Shown here in pieces: positions 10,129 to 21,099 of a stretch of 64,000 bases of DNA. The notes below the pieces were generated by a model. That model made no database searches, was not told the origin of the DNA, and saw only the letters and a program-made list of their open reading frames with translations. The position numbers and the translations under genes were made by a program. Source of the DNA: Platerodrilus igneus (taxonomy: Eukaryota > Arthropoda > Insecta > Coleoptera > Lycidae); contig JARFIW010001215.1 of NCBI GenBank assembly GCA_036346225.1, forward strand, positions 2,862,501 to 2,926,500, in the 5' to 3' direction. How positions within the stretch are numbered: the first letter of the stretch is position 1; each line of letters opens with the position of its first letter.

Positions 10129-11026
10129 CACTAACGAATGTCTATCGAAGAGTTCCAAAGACTTCTGAACCCTCTATACTTGTATATTGTCAATTAGTAG
10201 TTTTAAGTTTTAAATCATAATTCTATGTAACTTAACGTTGTTCTACAAGTGAAACACGAAGCCTTCTGAAGAGTTCCGAAAACCGCCAAAGACGTCTGGA
10301 CCTCTTCTAACTGTAAATATTTTCTAACTACCGTTATTCAAGTTCCTACTTGGCCTCGCAAGCAAATTCCGAAACCTCCCCAAGAGATCCGAAGACTACC
10401 GAAACCTTTCGCACCGCCTTTAAACTGTATATACATTCATTCAATAAGTGTTTAAGTTTATTCTGGTTCCACAAGCAACCACGAAACCTTCCGAAAAATT
10501 CCGAAGATTACCGACGACTTTAGAACTGCTATTTCACTTTTATTTTTATGTATTTATGAAACTTATAATTATTTTTGCTTATACTCATTAAACAAATAAT
10601 CAAGCCAAGCCTACATGCTTTCAGACGCCGCCCACTCGAACGATAACATGCTGATTATATCTTGAAGGCGAAGGGCCAATGGAATTTAGCGCAATGAGAC
10701 TTGATCATGCTGTTAAGCATCTTCATTGCAAAGTGAATGCTTGCCTTTTAAAAAGAACAAAGAATTAAACGACATTGACAAAAATCGTGCTAAGTCTGAC
10801 CTCTGGTAAAAAAACTATTATATAAATGAATACCAAGATATGGTTTAAGCTAGGCACCTTGATTAGGAATATAAAAGTTTCGACAGAATCCTTAACACAC
10901 TGTAAAAAATTGTTCCAATATATCGCGAAATTGAGGCATCATTGGAGATTTTAAGAACTTCAATTTAAAAAATTTTGCATAGAGGATTGTGTGTAAAAAA
11001 ATTTAGTTTTACGTTGGGAAACCCAT

Positions 11027-11790
11027 GTGTTAACCAATCAACAGCAAGCAACTAGGGTGAAGTGGTGTCAAATATTAGACCGCTTCAACGCAGGAAATTC
11101 TAAAAGTATGTACAACATCGTGAATGGTGATTGATCTTGGATTTACTCATAGAGCCAGAAAATAAACGCGTCGTGTGTTTGGGTGTTCCAATGTGAAGAA
11201 TAAGCCGACAACAGTCATCCGTTCTTGAAATGTCTCCAAAAGGATGGTTGCAACATTTGTCTTGAAAGCAGGTCATGTAGTAACAATCAAAGAACTATTA
11301 CTCCCGATTCGTATACAACTATTTGTTTACCGCAAGTCATCGCTGAGCTTCGAAAAGCAACCCCAAACGACAAATTGTTCTTCACCAAGACAACATAAGT
11401 AAGCAAATGGCTCGCAAGACAATTGAATTTTTAATGCAACAAAATGTCAAATGTTAGATCATCTTTCGTACAGCTCCGATCTAAGTCCCAACAATTTCTC
11501 TACGTTTCCGAAAATCAAATACGGACTGCGTGGCCAAACGTTCCAGTCGTCAGAAGAATTAGTCCATGCTTTCAAAAATGAAATTATCACTGTACCAACA
11601 AACGAGTGGAATAACTACTTCTAGAGGTTGTCCGAGCGCATGCAAAAGTACATTAATCTTCGTAGAGAATACTTCAAAAATAATAAAGTTTTTAAAAACT
11701 ATCTGCTGCTTCATTCCAGCTCTATATGCAAAACTTAAAAGACAGTATGTATTTATAATATAGGTAAAAATATATAAATTTGTGAAAGAA
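11027..11790 (+). pseudogene. mariner-type transposase pseudogene
   Basis: DNA transposase of the Tc1/mariner superfamily (cut-and-paste, DD34D). Pieces in order: RVKWCQILDRFNAGNSKSMY, IVNGD then a stop then SWIY (first catalytic Asp), TTICLPQVI, LHQDNISKQMARKTIEFL in another frame (second catalytic Asp), and SYSSDLSPNNFSTF followed by KIKYGLRGQTFQSSEEL and ERMQKYINLRREYF. In Mos1-like transposases the third catalytic Asp sits in the APxD position; here that residue is Asn (SPNN). The N-terminal DNA-binding half is not recognisable and several stops and frameshifts are present. Confidence 0.88.
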
Positions 11791-11959
11791 TATCCAGCCA
11801 CCCCCATGCTAAAATCATATTTAGAAAAGGCATTTATTTAAAAAATTTCGTTAATTGACTAAAAATTAAAAAATCTTTTTAACTTATGCTAGAAAAGAGT
11901 AAAGTAAGTGGCGAGATGTAGGAAACCAAAAGCAAATGAGACCTATTCGGAATAATCGT

Positions 11960-12170
11960 CTTCGGGTAAGGAAAATAACAAAGTGATTGCTAAAACAGAC
12001 AGTTTGACACCCCTTACTTATAACAACCAGTATAGTCACTCGCGGTACTTGGTTCTATTAAAGTAGCTTTTGTATTGCGGTCATTCCACATATTTCATTT
12101 ACATTATGTTTATTATTTTTTTCTATAAGAGCCCACTTCCGTACCGTAGTTAGTCGATGAATTCTTAAAG
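11960..12170 (+). repeat. dispersed repeat, copy c (related to 33.35 and 33.66 kb)
   Basis: Shares ATTGCTAAAACAGACAGTTT, the TTTACATTATGTTTATTATT-type T-rich block and AAGAGCCCACTTCCGTACC with two tandem copies near 33.4-33.8 kb. Identity unknown. Confidence 0.5.
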
Positions 12171-13143
12171 TTGTACGGGGTTCCCACCCCTTCTGGAAAT
12201 TAAAATTTGTAACGTATTGCCACTTTTACCAGTAACAATACTTTCTATGACTCGAATATATAGGTTACCATTTAGCTTGTTTATTAAGAAACCCTATTAA
12301 AAATGGAGAATAAGGTATTCTCAAAATTCGTTGGGTGCAGTTAAAATTAAAGATAAAAGGCTATCAGCTATCCCTCAACGCCTCTACATTCTAAATATTT
12401 GCAATCTTAGAAATGTATATAGAAACTAGTGTATCTACATCGATTAGTTATTAATAAGGTGCATATATTAAAGCAAGGTAACTTATTAGAAAAGCACAAG
12501 TCCAACCCCTATCATGCAACTCTTGATTGTTAATCTCCGATAGGAGTAACACGAATAAAGTATGAAGCGTGCAGCACACTCATTGTTGACCAAATGTAAC
12601 TTGACCGGCTGATATGGCGTGATTTACTTTCGCTTAAAGTAGGTTATGTCTGCTATTACAAAAATAAATATCGCCAAAACTTTATATTCCGTGTAGAAAT
12701 TTACATTGAGTGGAAAAGTCTCGTAAAATTTCGTGGACAAAATTATATGGTTAGTAGAACGCTTTTAAATGTCTTTCAAGACACATTGCTCTCATTTGTG
12801 CAACATTTTATGAAAAGAATTACTTTTTGGGAATCAATCACTGTGATTTGTTGAATTAGGCAACCCTTGATATTACTTTTAACCTTTAGTTCTAATGAAA
12901 TTTAACCTTGTCTTAGAAAGTGCGTGAAATGCCAGGGAAAGTAAACCTTACTGAAAAAAGAACTATCGGAGGTTAAGACTTTGATTACTTACGAGAAATC
13001 CCTGCTGTCAGCAGTCGTTGTACTGCTATATAATCATTAAACGACACTTCATTTGTATGAAAAGATTAAAATGTCGTAATTGGACTAGGACATCAAAAAA
13101 TAATACGAAATTTAAACAAAATAGCACAGAACAGCTGTTCTTG
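12171..13143. other. AT-rich stretch, nothing recognised
   Basis: No coding frame with family resemblance and no clear repeat. The short open frame at 13018-13200 has no supporting features. Confidence 0.6.
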
Positions 13144-13328
13144 TATACAGGGTGTCCAACCTGGAATAATTCCGATCAATTGTATAAAAACCATAATTAG
13201 AAGAAGTCTGACACTTTGTCAACCCAATGTCGATCATTTGGCTAAAATGTCTTTAATAATTTCGTACCTCCGATTAAATCGGCAGTAGCTATTAACTTGG
13301 TTAGTTTAAATACGACATCCTATATACT
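13144..13328. mobile_element. small MITE-like element
   Basis: Starts TATACAGGGTGTCCAACC. Its right end, read on the other strand, is TATATAGGATGTCGTATT, giving imperfect terminal inverted repeats about 183 bp apart with no coding capacity. The CAGGGTGTCC terminus is common among insect MITEs. Confidence 0.55.
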
Positions 13329-13399
13329 ACTAGATTTTTGGATTCCACGTATATTTCATGTATAATAAGTTAAACTTGTCTAACTTGTAACGCTAGTGC

Positions 13400-13968
13400 G
13401 TTATTTAACACGAGTTATGTATCCCCCAATCTATATATGTATAACAAAATAGAATTTATTAGGAATTATTAGAAACTTAAGTATACGCAACAATGTAAAA
13501 TTAAGGATAAACCAGAAAGGTTATTGAAAGATCAAAAGCAAGTTGTGAGAACGGATGTAATACCTTGTATTCCAGACAGTAAGTGATACTGCAGGTGCAG
13601 GTTACAGATGGTTAAGAAACCGCGATTACTTAGAAATTAAGATTGTTACATTGTATAATGAATAGAATTAAGAAATAAGCCGACATAAGCTCTGCAAGTT
13701 CTCACGGATATGTGAGGGGCAGGGACAACATAAATATCCCGGGAGCCCGAAGGCCATCAGTCAGTCTTGAGTAATTCAGCTTTAACATTGCTGTTTGCTT
13801 AGGCTACTCGCCCTTATTAAACTCCAATTATTATTTAATTTTCGATTTAGAGTATTTTAAATCAGTTTGTCAAAATTCAATTGTAATTTCTGTTTAATCA
13901 AATAAATTTTGTTACGAAGTTTTGGAAGAAGTTTTTAAAAAGACCGCTCCTAAGGCCCGACGCGGGAC
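13400..13968 (+). mobile_element. probable 5' LTR of a 297/17.6-like gypsy element
   Basis: AT-rich non-coding sequence that ends directly before a TGGCGCAGTCG primer-binding site. It includes a more GC-balanced, promoter-like stretch at 13680-13800. The left boundary is not determinable because no partner LTR is seen. Confidence 0.45.
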
Positions 13969-13980
13969 TGGCGCAGTCGC
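13969..13980 (+). promoter_or_regulatory. primer-binding site TGGCGCAGTCGC
   Basis: TGGCGCAGTCG is the classic start of the tRNA primer-binding site in Drosophila 17.6/297-type elements. It marks the LTR-leader junction. Confidence 0.65.
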
Positions 13981-14459
13981 ACAGATCCAGAAAGGCACTA
14001 CGAATCCAAAAATCGGAGAATTTTAATTTCCAATTCTGGAAGAACCCAAACAAAGTTAGACGAGGTACAAGCATTATCCGAACCCAACCAAACAAATTTC
14101 GACGAGGTACAAGAATCGACTAAGCCCAAAAAAACAAAACGGTGACAAAGTACAAAAATCGACCGAGCCCACAGCCAGAAAACAAAAGAAATCGACGATA
14201 AAAATTATATAAGTTCATTTTCCTAAACCAATTATTCTTTTTACAAATTTATTGATATTAGCTAGTAATCATTTTTTTTAATTTCATGTACGTACAAAAA
14301 TTTTTTTATTGCAATTTATGCCATTTAATGAAAATAATATAATCCAAACTAAAAAATTAACAAACCCAACTGAAAAATAAATCTCAATTTTTACAAAAAA
14401 TCAAAATTAATTAAAACCGAAGGTAACTATTAATTATTAGAACAACTCTTAACAATCAT

Positions 14460-15535
14460 GAGTTCAGACATGAAAATTTACCTTGAAAGTATACCCTAAA
14501 TCAACGCAGGTCAGGCCCTGTTACGAAATTCATAACCGCGTGCGAAATATTTTTGAAAAACTTTTACAAACCAAGAGATAGCAAACAAAATGTACTACTT
14601 TTACGCCTGGTAATAAGTAAACTGACTGGACGAGCACTAACACTAATTACCAGCCTAGATGATTTAGAACAGTGGGAGATTTTAAACGCATATTGCTAGC
14701 ATATTTCGGCGACCAAAAAAACATCAAATGTCTTATCCGCCATATAATAAACCTTAGAATGCAAAGTAACCAGTTCCCGTATCAATTCTGAATGAAATGG
14801 CAAGACGTAAGAAATTTAATTCTAACAAAACTAAAAATCAAAAAACACAACCAAAATATCCGCCTACTAAAGACAAATATGTATGACGGAATGGCACTGA
14901 AAACACCTACATAAATGCATTACCAGAACGATTATCAGATAAAATAAAATTCCAACATCCCCAAAATTTGGCAGAAGCCAATAAATATGATCATACAGGA
15001 AGAAAACATAATGTATTATCGAAACAGACTATATAACCCCAACGCGAATAAAAGTTATTCACCAATAAAAACCATACAAGCCGCAAGACAAACATCCACC
15101 CAACCAAAATTCACTCCATTTAATGCACAAACAAATTAACAACACGAATTTTAATAACACAAATTTAAACAATCAGTTTAAACAATTTCCAAGACCAACG
15201 TTCAACTCAAATTTTACGAAGCCCACATTCACACCAAGATTCAACCAAATTATGAACCAACAAACACCAGCAATCAACGCAAACCCTATTAGAAATACAC
15301 CGATCATTAATAATAATAATAACCACAACAGTTATTATAAACAACCCCTATGGATACCTCATCTGGTAACACCAGACAAACCACAAAAATATCGCAAATC
15401 CGAGCAAACCGTACACAAAAATAAAACTTTACTTCCGAAGAACTGTTTCACCAAGAAGTAGAAGAACCTAACGATGAATCCAATCATTTAGAGACTTTGG
15501 AACCATGTGAAAACTACAAAGAAGACGACGAAGAA
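14460..15535 (+). pseudogene. gag pseudogene of the 297-like element
   Basis: Broken gag. Short fragments at 14460-15000 carry many stops. The open part at 15123-15461 (112 codons) is a strongly Asn/Gln/Pro-rich tail with repeated NxNN motifs, including FKQFPRPTFNSNFTKPTF. A low-complexity, basic C-terminal gag without CCHC knuckles fits insect elements of the 17.6/297 type. An acidic linker (EEVEEPND-like) follows and runs into the protease. Base composition is strongly A-rich on the coding strand, as is common in these elements. Confidence 0.6.
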
Positions 15536-15539
15536 AACG

Positions 15540-16165
15540 CGTGCTCAAATTTTCAGATACACCGATTTATAAACGACCAAACGTAATCAACAAATATTGC
15601 CATATAGAAATACCCCATGCAGAATTTAAATTACTAATCGATACCGGATCCTCGAAAACATTAATTAGCCCCGAACCGTAAAAACTATTACTTAAATTTT
15701 GTAGAAAGAGAACCATTTAAAATTAAAACGACCCTACATCAATTCATAGCTAATATACCCCTACCAAAAACATTCAATGTAAAAATGAAACATAAATTTT
15801 GCATTTTCGAATTCAACGATAAATAAGATGGAGTAATACAAATGGACCCTCTAAAGAAACTAGGAACCAACATTGACATAACAAATCGTTTATTAAGAAC
15901 TAAACACGGACAAAATTTCAAAATATCCAAACCGAACAAAAATACACGATAGAACCCCGAACAGAGAAAAAAATAAAAATCCCAATAAATTCAAAGAACG
16001 ACGTAGGAATTATAAATCACATAACATTTCAACAAGGAGTAGAAACCCCCTCAGCACTAGTACAAATAAAAGTTAATTATGCCACTACTACAATTTTAAA
16101 CTCAATTAACTACCCGTAAAACTATTTAGAAAACGATTACAACCCTAGTAGAACATGACAAGATG
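15540..16165 (+). pseudogene. retropepsin fragment of the 297-like element
   Basis: Contains KLLIDTGSSKTLISP near 15628-15672. The DTG is the catalytic triad of retroviral-type aspartic proteases, which work as dimers to cleave Gag-Pol. Further blocks (FIANIPLPKTFNVKMKHKF, MDPLKKLGTNIDITNRLL) fit the flap region and the region after it. Stops and frame changes make it dead. Homology ends near 16.17 kb, where the next element's LTR remnant begins; reverse transcriptase and integrase are gone. Confidence 0.6.
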
Positions 16166-16191
16166 TTAAGAGAAAATTTAGGTAACATTCG

Positions 16192-16251
16192 CTTGTATAA
16201 CCGGTTTGAAAATAAAGAACTGTTGCTACAGCAAATAGAATTTTCGTTACA
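16192..16251 (+). mobile_element. truncated 5' LTR of second gypsy element
   Basis: 60 bp matching the end of the 3' LTR at about 22249-22307, from CTTGTATAACC to the terminal CGTTACA. Everything upstream in this LTR was lost at the junction with the preceding element. Confidence 0.7.
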
Positions 16252-16270
16252 TTGGTGTCAAGTGATGGAA
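16252..16270 (+). promoter_or_regulatory. primer-binding-site-like sequence of second gypsy element
   Basis: TTGGTGTCAAGTGATGGAA directly follows the LTR end CGTTACA and resembles TGGTGTCAGAAGTGG-type primer sites of gypsy elements. Confidence 0.5.
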
Positions 16271-16499
16271 TTTAAAGACTTTTGAACGATTTTATTTGCA
16301 TGTCAAAAACTCGTACTCAACGAAGAATGAATAGTGAAGTTCTTTTATTGTTGAAGAGGTTCAGGTCGAGCGTTGTAGCGAGCTTGACTTGTCACTTTGC
16401 AGAACTTATAGAAAAATTGAAATAAAAATTTCACAATCCTCATTGAAACAAAACCAAAGCTTAGCATGGTTGGCAGGAAAGTTAGAAGAAATTAAATAA

Positions 16500-17330
16500 A
16501 AGTGCAAAAGAATAAGAACAGATTAATTCCCTAGCAGTACAAACGTTGAAGCATGTTTCAATGATAAAAGAGCACGCCCCAGAATTTGAAAATATTGGGG
16601 AATGCAAACCGATGTCAAGGTTCAGAACAAAATCACCTACATTTGTTAGAAATTCCCAATGGCAGACATATTTTAAACAATTTGACGCTACCGCGAATGC
16701 TGACGGCCGGAACCATGGTGAAAGAGCAACCTCATTGATTGTCGAGTTACAAGGTTAGGGACCACACCAGACAATGACCAAAGAAGTAACAGGGCCTAAA
16801 TATTAAGGCTGAAAATAAAGTACGGCGACTTTTATCGGCAACAAGTATATCACGCGTAAGTGAAGAACCGTTATCAATCGGCTAACGGAAACTTACAAGA
16901 GTATGATGTAGAAATTGCTCGTCTGGTGAGACGCGCCTACCACAAGGCACCGGATAGCTTTCTAGAGTTGGTGGCAATGCAGATATTCATTGATGGAATA
17001 CGCAGTGAGGAAATCAAGCAAGCACTACGGTTGGTCTGCCCACAGACTTCACTTATGCGTTGACCTGCGTTTTAGAGCTTAGGCGGCCAAGCAAGCGACG
17101 CATTTAATCTGTGGCAAGGTGAGACGCTCTGGAAGGGAGTGGAGCCAACAAAACGTGGAAGATGTGATTCGACGGGTTCTGGGTGAAGAGCAGTCGTAGA
17201 AAAAGGGTCTATGACATCAGAACCGCGGATTTAGGCACAAGCAGGAACTGTGTAAACGGCTTAAGGAAACATGAGGAGCCAAAATTAAAAGAGGTAGACG
17301 GTATGGAACGATAGATGTCCTGCACAGATT
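16500..17330 (+). pseudogene. gag pseudogene of second gypsy element
   Basis: Capsid-like blocks in order: SQWQTYFKQFDATANADG then NHGERATSLIVELQG (16655-16757), and KNRYQSANGNLQEYDVEIAR then LVRRAYHKAPDSFLELVAMQ and FIDGIRSEEIKQALRL (16863-17040). The W-x-x-Y-F/L-x-Q-F, A-T-x-L, L-Q-E-Y-x-x-x-I-A-x-L-V and F-I/V-D-G motifs are typical of Ty3/gypsy Gag in insects. The following zinc-knuckle region is unreadable. Frames are broken at least twice. Confidence 0.72.
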
Positions 17331-17394
17331 CTGCTACTAAAATGGTCGTCTGAGTCGTGCGGGTGAAATGTGATCTTGTTCGTCAGACTACAAT

Positions 17395-17905
17395 GATCAA
17401 CAATTGTTATCAGTCAGTACAGTTGCAAACGGAACAGCAGATTCACAAAGACCTAGTTAAAATTCTAGGTTGGAAAGAAAGAGAGAGAGGAGAACGTCCT
17501 TCCTGGCAGAATATTAACCCGTTGAGAAGCACCCTACAGTCGTACTGATCACACTGAGATTCCCTGAAACTAGAGAATGGAATCTTGATGTGATCCTTGG
17601 AAATGGAGATGGATCCTTGAGTACGCTTCAGGTGGTGGTACCTACAAGCCGAGTGTCGAAGGTTTTAGAACACCTGCATAATGCGACCTCGGAAGGACAC
17701 GTCAGTGTTAAGAAGACTCTGAAGAAATTCCAAGCAGGATTTTTCTAAGTATGCTGCAAGGACTATGTAAAAGAGTAGTGCAGCGAGTGTCAGCTATGCG
17801 CACTATTGAGAAACCGAGGATGCAATGAGGCAAACAGACAGTTAAGCTCGCAAGGACAAACGAAAGTCTGGACCGGGCTATGATTGGTTTATGACTGTAC
17901 TGCGA
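17395..17905 (+). pseudogene. integrase zinc-binding domain of second gypsy element
   Basis: A frame reading RPSWQNINPLRSTLQSY is followed by a colinear frame with NGDGSLSTLQVVVPTSRVSK, VLEHLHNATSEGHVSVKKTL and CSECQLC. The two His and the Cys residues of the HHCC zinc-binding domain at the integrase N-terminus are visible (LH, GH, CxxC). Integrase joins retroelement cDNA to the host chromosome. Protease, reverse transcriptase and RNase H, which should lie between gag and integrase, are missing: about 100 bp after the gag remnant the sequence is already integrase. The DDE core is not recognisable. Confidence 0.7.
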
Positions 17906-18447
17906 CACAGGTAAAGCGAAATTCAGAATCGCGGAAAAGAGTCAAGGTGATTTATTTGATGCGTCACCAAAATGCTCCCTGGGGCACTGCATAGCGGCGG
18001 ACTGTAAAATGTTCCTAGATTTAGTTGTCTTGATCAACTTCATCGACAATAACCAAACGTTGAAAAAACCGCACGGCTAAAGGATCAACATATGGGCTTC
18101 TATTACTTGCTGACTAAGCAGTAGCTTTCTGATAAACTAAATTACCAGGATCTGTGGAAGGTGTTACTGGACCTCAAGGGCCATGTGATCAAATTTAAAG
18201 ACAAGAAGTTGGATATACCCAAGATTGGTCGTAGGCTCGATGGGTTGGTTTGGGCCGTTGTACGAAATTCACCAGAGGCATATCCACATTTTGATGTGTG
18301 GTTAAAATCGAAATGACACGGCGCCTTCTATGAAAAATGTTGATTGCTACTTCTATCAACATGGAAATTGCAAAAACGGTTTTGATTGTCTTCCAACGTC
18401 AGGGTCACGGGGTATTCTGAGACTGAACAGTTTTAAAAGGTGGGCAA
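17906..18447 (+). pseudogene. degraded 3' coding end and polypurine tract of second gypsy element
   Basis: Weak frames including DLWKVLLDLKGHVIKFKDKK then RRLDGLVWAVVRNSPEAY. A separate frame has NVDCYFYQHGNCKNGFDC, which looks like a CCCH zinc finger. Near the end the purine-rich AAAAGGTGGGCAA directly precedes the 3' LTR. I do not recognise the protein. It could be the integrase C-terminal region or captured sequence. Confidence 0.4.
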
Positions 18448-18732
18448 TGTGACGCCGTTCGATATTCCTGCGAATACATTAGTACGGAGGCGAAGGTTCG
18501 AATATACAATAGATAATTAATGTGCACCCTGTGGCGTGACATCTTCAAATATTTCATGATCGGCAGGTCTTGCTGTGCAAAATCACTTGATTGACAAGCA
18601 CAAGACCTTGCATTTAATATTATAAAAAGTATATGTTTGTGAAGTTATAAAAATTTCCAGATTTTAATTTGCATACTTTGAAATATTGTAGATCCATCCA
18701 GAACAATTAGATTAATATTAAAGGGTTCTGCA
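18448..18732 (+). mobile_element. 3' LTR of second gypsy element, first part
   Basis: Begins TGTGACG after a polypurine tract. The LTR resumes after the LINE at 22031 and ends CGTTACA at 22307, so the termini are near-inverted (TGTGACG/CGTTACA) and the whole LTR is about 560 bp. Confidence 0.7.
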
Positions 18733-19399
18733 CCCATGTGGTTGGTTACCCATTGGGCGCGTCTCCACGTAGAGGATAGGAGATATTTGGCTAAGGGATT
18801 GGCTATTTAATCTGGGAAGGATCGTGGTAAGCTTATCTCTTTCAGTGACTTAGTGACCTGAGTGGTATAAGACCTACAACATGGTGCGGGATCAAATCCG
18901 CTCCCTAGTCAAGTGAAAATGATCCCGTGGACCAAACCCAAACCCAAGCTGTAGTTTCGTGGCTAATGGGCCTACACTGTAGTAAACGAAGCCGGTGGGC
19001 CAATTTTGCAACGCCGATACACCGTGCCTTCCCTGCCGTCGTGGTCATGTCTCACGGGCAAAAGGGTGTGGGGGTCTTGACCAAGAGTAGACAGCCTCGT
19101 TAAAAATTCCTAAATCCCGTAGTGTAGGACTTTGCCCAGGGGGTGCGTGGTTAGATAGTTAACCAGTCCGTATCGGTCCAAAATTCGGGGAACAAGGCAG
19201 CACCCCGTTTTATTCACGCCTTCCATGCCAACAGGGGGCACATGGCTTGGCGACCATTTATACCCACCCCACTCGTGGGAACAATCATAAATAATATTGG
19301 TACCATTAGTAAAACTGAACCTGAAGAGGTAGAATCAGCAATGGGAAACCCTTCAGGTAGAGCAGACCCGGAATGCAAGTCCGCTTACAAGACCGGTGT

Positions 19400-19730
19400 C
19401 TGATACATCAGACATGGAGAAAACTATAAGGAAACTTGCAGGCACTGGACTGCAAGCAAAAAGGCTTTCGGGTGCTCAGCGTAGGAAGCTGAGGAAAGCG
19501 AGGAAAGTCGAATCTGGGACTTGGACAAAATCAAACCCGTCCACAAAGAAGATGTCGGTACAGAAGTAGAACGGGGACAGTAAAAGACCCCATTCAGAGA
19601 CTTCCACACCGACACCATCTAAATCCCAGCAGCAAACTAAACGCCCCAAGAGTCAAAAGCAGATTGGGTCGTATAGTGCTGCTGCTAGGGAATTGCGAGT
19701 GGCGGTAATTGACAGACGTCAATGCTACAA
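19400..19730 (+). pseudogene. ORF1 remnant of the RNase H LINE
   Basis: A frame with KRLSGAQRRKLRKARKVESG then TWTKSNP, and GSYSAAARELRVAVIDRRQ near the end. L-S-G-A-Q-R-R-K-L/R and the R-V/M-A-V-I-D-R motif are familiar from ORF1 proteins of insect LINEs of this type. ORF1 proteins bind the element's RNA. The frame then runs straight into mid-reverse-transcriptase sequence, so the rest of ORF1 and all of the endonuclease are lost. Confidence 0.55.
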
Positions 19731-19734
19731 AACG

Positions 19735-21025
19735 GATTGAACCTTTTGCTAAGCTGGTTCTGCAGAGTTTTGAAGGCTAGTTTGGCATTCCAATATATTC
19801 CGCGTAGTTCGAGGTTAAATATGGTAGACTTTATTGCTAAACCTGGTCGTACGGACCACTCACAGGCAAAGTCTTACAGGCCCATCAGTCTTATGTCTTT
19901 TCTTCTTAAGACGACAGGCTTGACAGACATATGAGGGGAAGTGTTTTGGCAACTAGTTCATTACACCCGAACCAGTTTGCTTTTAGAGCAGAACTTTTAA
20001 CAGAGTTAGCCATTTGTCACCTGGTTTCCAGGGTCAAAAAGACTCCAGCTACTTCTATGTGCCTTTTTGGACATCGAGTGAGCCTTTGATAATACATCTT
20101 TAGCACAATCTCGACGGTCACCAGATCAGTTGGGATGGAAGAATCTTGCTGCAGGTGGATATACTGCATGTTAAGTGAAAGGGTAGCAGAAACAGAACTC
20201 CTAGAAAATACCATGGCCGCTCCGGGTGGCAAGGGGATGTCCGCGAGGGAGTCTTGTCTCACCTGTTGTAAAACCTAGTCATAGACGGACTGTCGTGGGA
20301 GCTGAGCAGAGAAGGGTTTATCCCGCTAGGATATGCTATTGATTTGGTTGTCTTAGTGAAAAGTAAATAAATAGTATTATCAGGGACCGAATTCAAGAAG
20401 CCCTGAAAATAGGAGAGATGTGGGCAACTGGGGAAGGCCTTAGAGTCAACCCCCAAAAGTCCACTTTAGTACCCTTTACCCAGAGAATGAAGATTGCGGG
20501 CATTACACTCCTCTTCCTCAACGGTAACGAAATTGGTCTGTCAGGTGAAGTGGTGTACTTGGGAGTCACTCTGAACTCCAAACTCACATGGAACCAGCAG
20601 ATTGATAAGATCGCACGCAAGGCGGAAACTTTTTTAGCAATAGTTAGACGCACTTGCGGCGAATTCTGGGGGCTAAGATCAAACATGGGACACTAGTTGT
20701 ACACTAGGATGGTCAGACTAACAATAACATATGCAGCCTTGGTATGGTGGCCCAAGGCTGAACAATCAAACTCCCAAATAAAGTTGGGCAGGATTCAGAG
20801 ACTGGCCTGTCTAAGTATTACAGGGGCGATGTGTTCCACGCCCACTGCTGCTATGGAGTTTCTCCTAGGCCTTCCCCCGCTACACTTGGTAGTGGTGGGG
20901 GAGACAATGTTTGGACAATACAACCTTAGAACCTTCAGTCTAGAATTATTGAAGGAACAGAGCATACGAGATTGCTTGGGAGAAATTAGAGGCATCTATT
21001 TGAGATGCGTTCGGCCCAAATGACT
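19735..21025 (+). pseudogene. reverse transcriptase of the RNase H LINE
   Basis: Entry motif FIAKPGRTDHSQAKSYRPIS then LMSFLLKT at about 19835-19915. A broken middle region with multiple stops follows. Near 20325-20362 the catalytic box reads GYAIDLVVLVK where F/YADD is expected, so one catalytic Asp is lost. A long open stretch (20418-20696) has GLRVNPQKSTLVPF, VVYLGVTLNSKLTWN and FWGLRSNMG. After a stop comes YTRMVRLTITYAALVWWPKA with LACLSITGAMCSTPTAAMEF and LLGLPPLHL. These thumb-region motifs are diagnostic of LINE reverse transcriptases. Confidence 0.85.
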
Positions 21026-21099
21026 CCCCAACATTAGCCGGATACACTCTTCAAAACTGTTATCCAGGATGTGCAATGGGAAACAATGAAAGGTAAATT

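Larger units (their letters stand above)
8853..10648. mobile_element. foldback-like element with long inverted arms
   Basis: The outer left sequence from TATCGTTCTAGTGGGCGGCG reads back as the reverse complement at the right end (CGCCGCCCACTCGAACGATA). Arms of roughly 0.5 kb (8853-9640 without its insertion; 10150-10648) are closely similar. Both are rich in CTTCGG/CCGAAG motifs. The centre carries further partial units and short tandem repeats. No transposase frame is visible. Long inverted arms built partly of tandem repeats resemble foldback or Galileo-type elements; that class assignment is inference. Confidence 0.6.
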
